Assembly: GCA_902526075.1 (NCBI GenBank)
Contig: CABZJM010000008.1
Span: forward strand, 1 to 59,870
Length of the DNA: 59,870 nt
DNA from: an uncultured Bacteroidota bacterium
GTDB taxonomy: Bacteria; Bacteroidota; Bacteroidia; Flavobacteriales; Flavobacteriaceae
Direction: 5' to 3'
The notes below the pieces were generated by a model. It did no database searches and was not told the origin of the DNA. It worked only from the letters and a program-made list of their open reading frames with translations. Positions 28,357 to 36,987 of this stretch are shown piece after piece; position 1 is the stretch's first letter; each line of letters starts with the position of its first letter. A program made the position numbers and the translations under genes.

Positions 28357-29844
28357 ATCAATTTTTATTTTTTCTTTTAAATAATTTGAAACTTTTCTTA
28401 TATCATTATGAAATACTCTATCATTTGTGATTTTAGGACTCAATATTCTAATATTTGAAATAAATTCATTTACTGTTTTTGAAGATCCATGATTGTTAAA
28501 CTCTTTGGCTTGAGCTGAAACAATTGTTTCAATTGCTAATATTTGATACAGGTTTTCAACTATATCTCTCAGTTGGTTTGCTCCATTTGCACCCATACTT
28601 ACATGATCTTCTTGTCCATTTGAAGAAGTTATTGAATCAGTACTTGAAGGAGTTGACAATTGCTTATTGGAGCTTACCAAGCTTGCCGAAGTATATTGAA
28701 GAATCATTAAACCAGAGTTTAGACCTGGGTTAGTAGATAGAAATGGTGGTAAATTTCTTTTTCCAGATAATAAATTAAAAACTCTTCTCTCGGAAATATT
28801 TCCAAGCTCAGACATAGATATTTTAAGAAAATCTATTGCATACGCTAAAGGCTGTCCGTGAAAATTTCCACAAGAAATTATCTTTCTATCTTCTAAAAAT
28901 ATTAACGGATTATCGGTTACCGAATTAATTTCTGTAGAAATTATATTAATACAATAATTTAAAGTGTCTTGAGTTGCCCCATGAACCTGTGGAATACATC
29001 TAAAAGAATAAGGATCTTGAACATTTTCTTTTTTTAAATCATTTATCTCCCCTCCCTCTAAATTCTTAAGAATATTTTTAGTAACATTTATTTGACCTTC
29101 ATAAGGTCTAATTTTTGAAATTAAAGGATCAAATGGCGACAAGCTACAGTTAAATGCATCTAATGAAACACTTGCAATCAAATCAGAATAATTACAAATA
29201 TTAATAGAATTGATGGTAGAGTCAATAAGAGAAGCCAACATATATTGAGTTCCATTTATAAGAGCTAATCCTTCTTTAGCTCCTAGAGTTAATGAATCAA
29301 GTTTAAATTTGCTTAGAATAATTTCGGTTTTATATATTTCACCCTTAAATTCAACTTCACCTAAACCAATTAATGGTAGTGACAAATGTGATAAAGGAGC
29401 CAGGTCTCCAGAGGCACCTAAAGAACCATATTTATAAACAACTGGCAATATATCATTATTATAAAAAAATAGAAGTCTTTCAATAGTTTGAATTTTTATT
29501 CCACTATAACCCTTAGTTAGCGAAATGATCTTTAATAGAATCATTAATTTGACGATTTTTGAATCGATTTTGTCGCCAACACCACACGCGTGGGATTTTA
29601 TTAAGTTTTCCTGATGAACACATAGCTCATCATTATTGATTTTTACATTATGTAAATCCCCAAAACCTGTGTTAATTCCATAAAATTTATTATCAGAATT
29701 ATTAATTGTATTTTCAAAAATTTTCCTTGATGCAGTTATCATTTCAATAATATTATCATCAATTGATAGTTTTAAATCTTTATTGATAATTGTACTTATA
29801 TCAGCAAATGAAATGTTATTATCTTTTAAAATGAAAGAAGTCAT
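28345..29844 (-). CDS. hutH: Histidine ammonia-lyase family protein
   Basis: A 499-residue aromatic amino acid lyase. Ala144-Ser145-Gly146 in YGSLGASGDLAPL forms the MIO electrophile autocatalytically. Tyr55 in FYGINTGFG and His85 in NLIKSHACGVG correspond to active-site residues; the SH pair rather than HL favours histidine over tyrosine as substrate. The product would be urocanate and ammonia. No hutU, hutI or hutG is nearby, so the rest of the pathway must lie elsewhere or the enzyme serves another role. It overlaps clpC convergently and is divergent from gcvT. Confidence 0.88.
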   Translation of the reverse strand: MTSFILKDNNISFADISTIINKDLKLSIDDNIIEMITASRKIFENTINNSDNKFYGINTGFGDLHNVKINNDELCVHQENLIKSHACGVGDKIDSKIVKLMILLKIISLTKGYSGIKIQTIERLLFFYNNDILPVVYKYGSLGASGDLAPLSHLSLPLIGLGEVEFKGEIYKTEIILSKFKLDSLTLGAKEGLALINGTQYMLASLIDSTINSINICNYSDLIASVSLDAFNCSLSPFDPLISKIRPYEGQINVTKNILKNLEGGEINDLKKENVQDPYSFRCIPQVHGATQDTLNYCINIISTEINSVTDNPLIFLEDRKIISCGNFHGQPLAYAIDFLKISMSELGNISERRVFNLLSGKRNLPPFLSTNPGLNSGLMILQYTSASLVSSNKQLSTPSSTDSITSSNGQEDHVSMGANGANQLRDIVENLYQILAIETIVSAQAKEFNNHGSSKTVNEFISNIRILSPKITNDRVFHNDIRKVSNYLKEKIKIDLFF

Positions 29845-29900
29845 TTAAAATAAATTTGAACTAAAATTAGTTAAATTTGAATTCACAAAAAACTTTTAGA

Positions 29901-30962
29901 ATGAAGAAAACCGCACTTCATGATATTCATAAGGAATTGAATGCTAAAATGATTGATTTTGCAGGCTATATGATGCCAGTGCAATATGAAGGCGTAAATA
30001 TTGAGCATATAACTGTAAAAAAAAATGTTGGTGTATTTGATGTGTCTCATATGGGAGAATTTTATATACACGGAGATGAAGCAGAGATTTTTCTTCAGTC
30101 AGTTTTAAGTAATGATATAAGTCTTTTAAAAAAGGGGCAAGCTCAATATAATTGCATTCCAAATGAAAAAGGAGGCATTGTAGATGATCTTATATTGTAT
30201 AAGTTTGAAGATAACAGATTTATGCTAGTTGTTAATGCATCTAATATTGAAAAAGATTGGGAGTTTTTAAACAATAAAAATTTATATAATGTTCAATTAC
30301 TAAATGTTTCAGATAGTTTTTCACTAATTGCTATACAAGGGCCTAATGCATTAGATGTTTTGACCCCCCTTTTTGATATTGAACTTAGTGAGATAAAATA
30401 TTATCATTTTGAATACATTGACGGTATTATAGTTTCTAATACGGGCTATACAGGTTGTGCTGGTTTTGAAATCTATTGTAAAAATGAAATAGCAGGAGAT
30501 TTATGGGATAAAATATTTAAATCTGGAAAAAAATATGATATTAAGCCAATAGGTTTGGCCGCAAGAGATACCTTAAGACTTGAAATGGGCTTTTGTTTAT
30601 ATGGAAATGATATCGACGATAACACCTCTCCTATTGAAGCAGGACTATCATGGATTACAAAAACAAATAAAGAATTTACGTCAAGTAAAATATTTATAAA
30701 ACAGAAGAAAGATGGAATTAGTAAAAAATTAATTGGGTTTAAAATGCTCGAAAAAGGAATTCCAAGAAAAGATTATGATATTTTGAATAATGAAAATGAA
30801 ATAATCGGCGTTGTTACATCTGGAACTATGTCTCCTTCACTAAACATTGGAATTGGTTTAGGTTATGTTAATATTGAAAATTCAGCTACAGAGACGGAAA
30901 TATTTATACAAATAAGAAAAAATAGAAAAAAAGCTGTGGTTGTGAATACACCTTTTAAATAA
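29901..30962 (+). CDS. gcvT: Glycine cleavage system aminomethyltransferase (T protein)
   Basis: A 353-residue folate-dependent enzyme that releases ammonia and makes 5,10-methylene-THF from the H-protein aminomethyl arm. The frame could open at a TTG at 29877, but the ATG at 29901 gives MKKTALHDIHKEL, the expected family start. DFAGYMMPVQYEG near 18-30, VFDVSHMGEF near 47-56, NTGYTGCAGFEIY near 178-190 and AARDTLRLEMGFCLYG near 223-238 are typical. The partner genes gcvP and gcvH are not in this window. It lies 7 nt before yebC. Confidence 0.95.
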   Translation: MKKTALHDIHKELNAKMIDFAGYMMPVQYEGVNIEHITVKKNVGVFDVSHMGEFYIHGDEAEIFLQSVLSNDISLLKKGQAQYNCIPNEKGGIVDDLILYKFEDNRFMLVVNASNIEKDWEFLNNKNLYNVQLLNVSDSFSLIAIQGPNALDVLTPLFDIELSEIKYYHFEYIDGIIVSNTGYTGCAGFEIYCKNEIAGDLWDKIFKSGKKYDIKPIGLAARDTLRLEMGFCLYGNDIDDNTSPIEAGLSWITKTNKEFTSSKIFIKQKKDGISKKLIGFKMLEKGIPRKDYDILNNENEIIGVVTSGTMSPSLNIGIGLGYVNIENSATETEIFIQIRKNRKKAVVVNTPFK

Positions 30963-30969
30963 TTTATAT

Positions 30970-31680
30970 ATGGGTAGAGCATTTGAATTCAGAAAGGCCA
31001 GAAAAATGAAAAGATGGTCAGCTATGAGTAAAGCTTTCACTAGGATTGGTAAAGATATTGTAATTGCAGTCAAAGAAGGTGGTCCTGTCCCAGATTCAAA
31101 CTCAAAACTTAGGGCAGTAATTCAAAACGCCAAGTCTGTAAATATGCCGAAGGACAATATTGAAAGAGCTATTAAAAGAGCATCAGACAAGTCAGCTGGG
31201 GATTATAAAGAGATACTATTTGAAGGTTACGGTCCTTCAGGTATTGCTATATTGGTTGAAACGGCAACAGATAACAATACTAGAACAGTTGCAAATATCA
31301 GAAGCTATTTCAATAAGCATAACGGAAATTTAGGCACATCTGGATCAGTTGTTTTTATGTTTGATCACACCTGTAATTTCAAAATAAATAAAGAAAATAT
31401 TGATATTGAAAATCTTGAATTTGATTTAATTGACTTTGGAGTTGAGGAAGTTTTTGAAGAAGATGAAAATATCTTAATTTATGGTTCTTTTGATAGTTTT
31501 GGAGAAATTCAAAGAGAGCTAGAATCCAAGAAAATTAAAATTATTTCATCTGGATTTCACAGAATTCCAAATAATCTAAAGGAGGTCGACAATGAGGATA
31601 GGGATGAAAATGAAAAGTTGTTAGAGAAAATTGAAAATGACGATGATGTTCAGAACGTTTTTCATAACATGAAAGATTAG
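30970..31680 (+). CDS. YebC/PmpR family regulatory protein
   Basis: A 236-residue cytosolic protein of the YebC/TACO1 family, reported both as DNA-binding regulators and, more recently, as ribosome-associated translation factors. The three-domain family length and motifs are intact: FEFRKARKMKRWSAMSKAFT at 5-24, GGPVPDSNSKLR near 37-48, MPKDNIERAIKRA near 58-70, YEGYGPSG-like FEGYGPSGIA near 80-89, and FNKHNGNLGTSGSV near 112-125. It follows gcvT by 7 nt. The last 4 nt overlap the convergent acyltransferase gene. Confidence 0.93.
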   Translation: MGRAFEFRKARKMKRWSAMSKAFTRIGKDIVIAVKEGGPVPDSNSKLRAVIQNAKSVNMPKDNIERAIKRASDKSAGDYKEILFEGYGPSGIAILVETATDNNTRTVANIRSYFNKHNGNLGTSGSVVFMFDHTCNFKINKENIDIENLEFDLIDFGVEEVFEEDENILIYGSFDSFGEIQRELESKKIKIISSGFHRIPNNLKEVDNEDRDENEKLLEKIENDDDVQNVFHNMKD

Positions 31681-32243
31681 TTTTTTTTATAAAAACTGTA
31701 CTCCTTTACTTTCCCGATTACCCCGTCAAAGTAATTTTCTATATAATCAAAATCAGATTTTTTATTTCCTGTTGGATAAAATGGTTCAGAAATTATTGTT
31801 TTTTTATTCATATAATCCATGGATAACATAACTATTGGAACTTTTGCCTCAATTGCTATATAATAAAATCCTGATTTAAACTTTTTGACTCTTTTTCTTG
31901 TTCCCTCCGGAGCTAATGATAATCTAAATTCTTTATTATTATTGAAAATATTAGCAATTTGACTAACCAAATTATTATTTGACGATCTATTGACAGGAAC
32001 ACCTCCAGTCCACTTTAAAAAAACACCTAAAGGAAATATGAAAAGTTCTTCTTTTGCTAAATAGCTCGACTTAAAATCAAGAGCACCTCTGATTAAAATT
32101 CCAAGATAAAAATCAACCCAATGAGTATGTGGAGCAGTAATAATTACTGATTTCTTTACAGAGTTAAGGGATGAAAAACTATCTCCTTCAATTTTCCATC
32201 TGATCAGATATTTTAAAATAAAATTATAAATTACCTTTTTCAC
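31677..32243 (-). CDS. 1-acyl-sn-glycerol-3-phosphate acyltransferase-like protein (PlsC family)
   Basis: A 188-residue acyltransferase-fold protein. The catalytic H-x5-D-like motif is APHTHWVDFYLG near residues 37-48, the second block is FPLGVFLKWTGGVPVNR near 69-85, and the glycerophosphate-binding block is LAPEGTRKR near 113-121. The short length and lack of a strong membrane segment are those of the small PlsC-like group found in Bacteroidota. The acyl acceptor is uncertain. Its start overlaps kdsB by 20 nt, so translation of the two is probably coupled. Confidence 0.85.
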   Translation of the reverse strand: MKKVIYNFILKYLIRWKIEGDSFSSLNSVKKSVIITAPHTHWVDFYLGILIRGALDFKSSYLAKEELFIFPLGVFLKWTGGVPVNRSSNNNLVSQIANIFNNNKEFRLSLAPEGTRKRVKKFKSGFYYIAIEAKVPIVMLSMDYMNKKTIISEPFYPTGNKKSDFDYIENYFDGVIGKVKEYSFYKKN

Positions 32244-32964
32244 AAAATATTTTTATCGCCTTTTGAATATCTTCTTCTGTATCAATCCCTATAAATGTTT
32301 CGTTTGAATTAATCATTTTAATTTTTATATCATTTTCGATTAATCTTAGAGCTTCAATTTTTTCAGATGATTCCAGTTTTCCTTCATCGAGTTTAGCAAA
32401 TTCAACAAGAGACTCCTTTCTAAATGCGTATATTCCAACATGTTTATGGGCTTTTGAAATGTTTAAATCTTTTTTAAATGGAATTGGATGTCTTGAAAAA
32501 TAAATAGCATTATTACTCACATCAGTGAAAACCTTAACGTTATTTGGGTTTTTTAGCTCTTGTTCGTCTTTGATTGGTGTCATTACGGAAACTATTCCAA
32601 TACTATTTTCCTTGTCATGTGTAAAAGTATTTAAAATGGACTGAATAGTATTTGAGTTAATAAAAGGCTCATCACCTTGAACATTAATGATTATATCGGC
32701 TTCAATTTTTGATGCCACACCAGCTATTCTATCTGTTCCGGTTTGATAATTTGCATCATCAAATATGTATTTAATCTTACTGTTTTCTAATTCATAAATA
32801 ATTTCACGACTATTGGTAATAACAAGAACGTCATCAAAAAGATTAGATTTTGCTGTTGCCTCATAAGTTCTCGCTATCAATGACTTACCACAAATTTCTC
32901 TTAGAAGTTTTTTGGATAATCTAGTTGAATCTAACCTAGCGGGTATTGCAGCAACAATTCTCAT
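32224..32964 (-). CDS. kdsB: 3-deoxy-manno-octulosonate cytidylyltransferase
   Basis: A 246-residue enzyme that activates Kdo as CMP-Kdo for lipopolysaccharide inner-core synthesis. The nucleotide-binding start IPARLDSTRLSKKLL lies near residues 6-20, INVQGDEPFI near 92-101 carries the metal-binding Asp, and YFSRHPIPF near 153-161 is conserved. Together with lptD it shows a Kdo-containing outer membrane. It lies 31 nt after the RecD-like helicase gene in direction of transcription and overlaps the acyltransferase gene. Confidence 0.95.
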   Translation of the reverse strand: MRIVAAIPARLDSTRLSKKLLREICGKSLIARTYEATAKSNLFDDVLVITNSREIIYELENSKIKYIFDDANYQTGTDRIAGVASKIEADIIINVQGDEPFINSNTIQSILNTFTHDKENSIGIVSVMTPIKDEQELKNPNNVKVFTDVSNNAIYFSRHPIPFKKDLNISKAHKHVGIYAFRKESLVEFAKLDEGKLESSEKIEALRLIENDIKIKMINSNETFIGIDTEEDIQKAIKIFCEKGNL

Positions 32965-32994
32965 ATTACAAAATTAACATTAAAAGATATAATA

Positions 32995-34407
32995 TTATTG
33001 TTTAAAACCAATTAGATGTAATTTACTTTTTGCTCTAGTTATAGCAGTATATAACCATCTAAAAAAATCTTCATCCATTCCATTAGGCAAAAAGGGAAAT
33101 TCAAGAAATATTGAGCTCCATTGACCACCTTGAGACTTGTGACAGGTAAATGAGTAAGCAAATTTAACCTGAAGAGCATTAAAAAATTTATTATTTTTAA
33201 CACCCATATGCCTCTTATATTTAGTCTTTACATTCATATAGTCTTTTAATATTTCCTGATATAATTTATTCATTATGTTAAAATCCAATGCAGGAGTATT
33301 AATAAACAAAGAGTCTAGTATTAGAACTGTTTCAAAAGGGGAAATTTTCGGATAATCTACCATCGATATTTTTACCTCCGCAAATTTAAATCCATATATA
33401 TTTTGAATGTTATGAATTTCCTTGATTTTAATTATATCTCCATTTGCTATAAACCCTAAATCTCTCTTATTATTTAGCCAAAAATAATTATTCTTTATAA
33501 CCATCAATAAGTCCCCGACCGAGATAATATTTTCATTATTTAATATTTTATCTCTTACCGATCTGTTATAGAGATTTGCTCTTTTGTTGGATCTTACAAT
33601 TATAGCGGTTTCTTCAATACCATATTTACTATATGAATCTTGGATTAGATTCATTAATTGTTCACCATCTTCTACTTTAACAACATCACTAAATATTTCC
33701 GAATTGAAACTTATATCTTCAAAAAAATCACTTTCAATTTTATTTCTAACGGACGTTGCAAATGATAATATACCAGACTCTTTTTCTTGTCTAACAACAT
33801 CAGTAAGTTCCACAGAATTAATCGATTTATTATATTCCTTTTCTAAATACCCATCATCTAAAGCATAAGAAATATTTGATTTTACAGGTGGTAATTGAGC
33901 TACATCTCCGATTATCAACAACTTACATTTAAACCCTGAATAAACATATTTAATTATATTATCCAACAAAGATTGTGAAAATAAACCGACTCCATCTCCT
34001 CTATTTGTACTGATCATCGAGGCTTCATCTACAATAAATATTGTATTTTTATGCTTATTTATTTTTAAAGTAAATTCTAGATTACCAGAGAAATTGTTTT
34101 TGGTATAAAATATTTCTTTATGAACTGTATAAGCCTCCTTATTACAATATGAGGAAAGCACCTTAGCAGATCTGCCTGTTGGGGCTAACAAAACAACACT
34201 TTTATTAATTTTCCATAAATTTTTTACAATATTTGAAATTATATAAGTTTTTCCTGTTCCAGCGTATCCTTTTAAAATAAAAATTTCATCATTTATTTTA
34301 TTTTCAATAAATGAAATGATTTTTTCTAAAGCTAATTCCTGTTTTTTATTTAATTGATTTTGAAGGTTTTTTGTTATAATTGACGACAGATTTTCCTTCA
34401 TATTCAC
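32995..34407 (-). CDS. RecD-like/UvrD_C2-containing DNA helicase (AAA family ATPase)
   Basis: A 470-residue superfamily 1 helicase. Walker A is LKGYAGTGKTYIIS near residues 42-55, Walker B IFIVDEASM near 124-132, motif III-like LLIIGDVAQLPPVKS near 165-179, and the C-terminal UvrD_C2-type block TCHKSQGGQW near 434-443 with RWLYTAITRAKSKL at the end. It lacks the N-terminal RecC-binding and accessory domains of true RecD, so a free-standing RecD2/Dda-like role in replication or repair is likely. It is divergent from the 34512 gene (104 bp) and may be co-transcribed with kdsB. Confidence 0.88.
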   Translation of the reverse strand: MNMKENLSSIITKNLQNQLNKKQELALEKIISFIENKINDEIFILKGYAGTGKTYIISNIVKNLWKINKSVVLLAPTGRSAKVLSSYCNKEAYTVHKEIFYTKNNFSGNLEFTLKINKHKNTIFIVDEASMISTNRGDGVGLFSQSLLDNIIKYVYSGFKCKLLIIGDVAQLPPVKSNISYALDDGYLEKEYNKSINSVELTDVVRQEKESGILSFATSVRNKIESDFFEDISFNSEIFSDVVKVEDGEQLMNLIQDSYSKYGIEETAIIVRSNKRANLYNRSVRDKILNNENIISVGDLLMVIKNNYFWLNNKRDLGFIANGDIIKIKEIHNIQNIYGFKFAEVKISMVDYPKISPFETVLILDSLFINTPALDFNIMNKLYQEILKDYMNVKTKYKRHMGVKNNKFFNALQVKFAYSFTCHKSQGGQWSSIFLEFPFLPNGMDEDFFRWLYTAITRAKSKLHLIGFKQ

Positions 34408-34477
34408 AATAAAATTAGATTATCAAATATATAAATGTTTTTTATTGCTATAGATTTTTACAAATAAAAAAAAATTG

Positions 34478-34485
34478 TAGTTTTG
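34478..34485 (+). promoter_or_regulatory. Candidate -7 promoter box of the 34512 operon
   Basis: TAGTTTTG is an exact TAnnTTTG match ending 26 nt before the ATG at 34512. The nearest upstream TTG is 30 nt away, longer than the usual 17-23, so support is partial. Confidence 0.35.
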
Positions 34486-34511
34486 CTAATCTCACATAAT
34501 CCCAATAAACC

Positions 34512-35249
34512 ATGATGAAAGTTTTACTTTTCTTATCCCCTTTTATTGCTATTGGTATTGTATACTATGTTAAAACAAGAATGCAAGACAAACACAGGTC
34601 TTATGTGTTAGGCAGCCTATGGTTTATTATAATTGTATTTGCTTCTCTTCTTTTTACTTCAATATATGATGAAATAAAATTTGATGAAGTTAAAAATGCA
34701 AGATATCAGCTTGTAATAAAGAATCTCAAAGATATAAGAGACACTCAGCTTGCCCACAGATCGGTTAAAGGAGTTTTTCAAGATAATTGGGATAGCTTAG
34801 TGAAATTTGTTGAAATTGATTCATTTATAATCACCCAAAGAAGAGATTCTAGTGTTCTTGACAAAGAAATGACTAAAAGATATGGTGGGGTTAAGACCTT
34901 TAAGGATATTGTAATTGTTGATACATTAGGCTTTATTTCCGTCAAAGACTCCTTGTTTGGTTTTGATGACAGGTATCTTAGTATGATGTATGTACCCTTC
35001 TCCAAAGATGATCAAACAAGATTTAAGCTTAAAGCAGGTTTTTTAAATCAAAATGGTATAGATATTCCTGTATTTGAAGCTTTTGTGAAAAAAAGAGTTA
35101 TTCTCTACGACCAATCCCAAAACTTGGTTTTAAAGGAAAATCAAGTACAGTCTGTAGATGGTGTAAATGGTTCATCATTAAAAATTGGATCGATGAATGA
35201 GGTGAACACAAATGGGAATTGGCCAAAAAACTACTCAAAAGACAACTAA
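34512..35249 (+). CDS. Conserved membrane-anchored protein of unknown function
   Basis: A 245-residue protein not recognised as a named family. Two hydrophobic helices (about residues 3-20 and 33-53) are separated by a short basic segment, so a hairpin anchor is likely. A soluble domain of about 190 residues follows, starting KNARYQLVIKNLKDIRDTQL. The Tyr/Asp/Arg-rich middle (RRDSSVLDKEMTKRYGG as RRDSSVLDKE and MTKRYGG) has no catalytic motif that I can see. Its end overlaps the next gene by 38 nt out of frame, so the two are translated together with rsmD downstream. From memory, similar genes precede the DUF3822 gene in other Flavobacteriia. Confidence 0.72.
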   Translation: MMKVLLFLSPFIAIGIVYYVKTRMQDKHRSYVLGSLWFIIIVFASLLFTSIYDEIKFDEVKNARYQLVIKNLKDIRDTQLAHRSVKGVFQDNWDSLVKFVEIDSFIITQRRDSSVLDKEMTKRYGGVKTFKDIVIVDTLGFISVKDSLFGFDDRYLSMMYVPFSKDDQTRFKLKAGFLNQNGIDIPVFEAFVKKRVILYDQSQNLVLKENQVQSVDGVNGSSLKIGSMNEVNTNGNWPKNYSKDN

Positions 35250-36036
35250 AATAGATTCTTACATCAATAATAGCTCATTAGCAATCCATATAAATGAAAG
35301 TTGGGTTATCTTTTGTTTATTTAATCATCAAAAGCTTTCTAGTTTAAACAAAGTCAGTTTTTTAAACAAGAAAAAATCGAATTTTATTCTCAAAACAATC
35401 AGGAAATACATTAAATCTTTTTCTAAAGAAGATATTCCATCTGAGGTTAAATTAATATATTATAACAAAACATCAACCCTTGTTCCCTCCAATATTTATG
35501 ACCATAAAAACTCGTTAAACTATTTGAAGTATAATGCATCGATTAAAGTAGATGATATAGCTGCTAATGATCAAGTTTTAAATCACGAAATAAACAACGT
35601 TTATATTCCTAATACAGAAATAAACAACTTCATATTTGAGAAATTTAAAACATTCGATTTTTATCATTACAGCTCATTAATTATAGAAAAAATTTCAAAT
35701 GAATTAGTCAAAAATTTCTCTGAAAAGGTTTATGTTAATATAAATGATGGATTTTTTGATATCTTTTTTTTTAAAGACAAAAAATTACAATTTTACAATT
35801 CTTTTGATTTTAATTCGAGTGAAGATATCTTATTTTACTTATTGTTTTGCTTTTCAGAATTAAAATTAAATCCAGATAAAATACACACTTTTTTTAGCGG
35901 TTCTATAGATTTAGACTCTAAATTATATGAGCTTATTTATAGGTATGTGAGAAATGTTGAGTTAATAGATCCATTGGATATTGATGGGGTTGACTCTAAT
36001 GTTTTAAATTCTAATATTTTATTAAGTGAATTCTAA
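35212..36036 (+). CDS. DUF3822 family protein
   Basis: A 274-residue protein of the DUF3822 type, found in Bacteroidota just before rsmD. No signal peptide or membrane segment is seen. The pattern LAIHINESWVIFCLFN near residues 22-37 and VYVNINDGFFDIFFFKDKKL (as VNINDGFFDIFFF, near 173-185) repeats the DxGxxxxxxF beta-hairpin form seen in actin-like ATPase folds, which suggests two actin-like subdomains, but the phosphate loops are degenerate. Function unknown. It overlaps the preceding gene by 38 nt and rsmD by 1 nt (TAATG). Confidence 0.75.
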   Translation: MGIGQKTTQKTTKIDSYINNSSLAIHINESWVIFCLFNHQKLSSLNKVSFLNKKKSNFILKTIRKYIKSFSKEDIPSEVKLIYYNKTSTLVPSNIYDHKNSLNYLKYNASIKVDDIAANDQVLNHEINNVYIPNTEINNFIFEKFKTFDFYHYSSLIIEKISNELVKNFSEKVYVNINDGFFDIFFFKDKKLQFYNSFDFNSSEDILFYLLFCFSELKLNPDKIHTFFSGSIDLDSKLYELIYRYVRNVELIDPLDIDGVDSNVLNSNILLSEF

Positions 36037-36578
36037 TGAGAATAATCTCTGGAGAATTTGGTGGTAGGAGAATAAAAATAGCAAGAAATTTACCAATTCG
36101 ACCCACAACAGACCAAGCTAAAGAAGGTATATTTAATATAATTTCAAATAAAGTTGATCTTGTGGGTTTAAAAATACTTGATTTATTCTCAGGATCAGGG
36201 ATGGTTGGATTAGAATTTATTTCAAGAGGAGCGAAAGTTACATTTGTTGAAAAAAATGTTAAATGTGTAAAATATATATCGTCAACATTAAATGAATTAA
36301 ATATAACATCAAAAATCATAAAACAAGATGTTTTTAAATTTTTGTCTAATTGTAATTCAAATTTTGATATAATTTTTGCTGATCCACCATATTCTTTCAA
36401 TGAAGAAGATTATAAAAAACTAATTAATTTGGTTGAAAATAATTTTTTAAATGATAGTACTTTTTTGTTTATTCTTGAACACAATAAAAAAAAAGATTTT
36501 CGAAAAGTAAATAACTTTGTTGATAATAGAAACTACGGAGATTGTTCTTTTACTTTCTTCCAACAAAAAAGCGGGTAA
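36036..36578 (+). CDS. rsmD: 16S rRNA (guanine966-N2)-methyltransferase RsmD
   Basis: A 180-residue Rossmann-fold methyltransferase acting on G966 of 16S rRNA. RIISGEFGGRRI at 2-13 is the typical start, ILDLFSGSGMVGLE near 46-59 is the SAM-binding motif I, and DIIFADPPYSF near 112-122 is the catalytic motif IV (DPPY). The final codons AGC-GGG-TAA form one arm of the hairpin shared with rnpB. An in-frame A9 run sits near residue 148. It overlaps the DUF3822 gene as TAATG. Confidence 0.94.
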   Translation: MRIISGEFGGRRIKIARNLPIRPTTDQAKEGIFNIISNKVDLVGLKILDLFSGSGMVGLEFISRGAKVTFVEKNVKCVKYISSTLNELNITSKIIKQDVFKFLSNCNSNFDIIFADPPYSFNEEDYKKLINLVENNFLNDSTFLFILEHNKKKDFRKVNNFVDNRNYGDCSFTFFQQKSG

Positions 36579-36589
36579 TACCCGCTTTT
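36567..36589. terminator. Bidirectional intrinsic terminator shared by rsmD and rnpB
   Basis: Stem GCGGGT (36571-36576), loop AAT, stem ACCCGC (36580-36585), flanked by an A-run on the left and TTTT on the right, so it reads as hairpin plus U-run in both directions. The rsmD stop codon TAA (36576-36578) lies inside it, and the 3' end of the RNase P RNA is 3 nt away. Confidence 0.82.
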
Positions 36590-36591
36590 CA

Positions 36592-36880
36592 GTGAATCTA
36601 TAAGCCGAATTCTGTACTTTATTAAAAAGTTCTTGTCATTTATCTTGACATATAGTTGCCTATATGCTCTAGCTGCCCACCCTCCAGCATCGAGCGTACA
36701 ACTCTCAAAAGCTGGTTTACATGGCATTTCACCGCACAGAGTTTACATGATTTCACTACAGCATTACCTGTACATACTTTCTGTTGCACTTTTCCTAACC
36801 TTTCGATTGATGGTCGTTAACCATTGTGCTGTACTTTGGTGTTCGGACTTTCCTCTATAAATAGCGACAAGACGATTCAC
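36592..36880 (-). ncRNA. rnpB: RNase P RNA (bacterial type A-like)
   Basis: The minus strand carries the catalytic RNA of tRNA 5'-end processing. Diagnostic blocks are GAGGAAAGTCCGAACACC (conserved region I) about 25 nt from the 5' end, AGGGTGGGCAGCTAGAG in the middle-to-3' part, and ACAGAATTCGGCTTATAG (conserved region V) at the 3' end. The 5' GTGAATC pairs with the 3' GATTCAC to close helix P1. Length about 289 nt, short but within the compact range. Apparent open frames on either strand here (36533-36727, 36633-36860) are artefacts of the RNA gene. It is convergent with rsmD and divergent from dnaX. Confidence 0.95.
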
Positions 36881-36884
36881 AATA

Positions 36885-36912
36885 CAAATATAACAATGTT
36901 AATATATATCAA
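36885..36912 (-). promoter_or_regulatory. Bacteroidota-type promoter of rnpB
   Basis: On the minus strand TTG (36910-36912), 17 nt, TATATTTG (36885-36892) match TTG-N17-23-TAnnTTTG. The -7 box ends 5 nt before the predicted RNase P RNA 5' end at 36880, just where transcription should start. Confidence 0.72.
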
Positions 36913-36987
36913 TAATTAAAATATTTAATTATTAAAAAAATGTACTCGTTTTTATATATTTAAACAATTATTTAGCACATAGAAAAT

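Noticed and set aside
29877-29900. Upstream TTG start for gcvT
   Set aside because: The ATG at 29901 gives the typical MKKTALHD start; the extra eight residues have no support.
36533-36860. Two open frames (36533-36727 minus, 36633-36860 plus)
   Set aside because: Both lie over the RNase P RNA, whose conserved regions I and V are clear.
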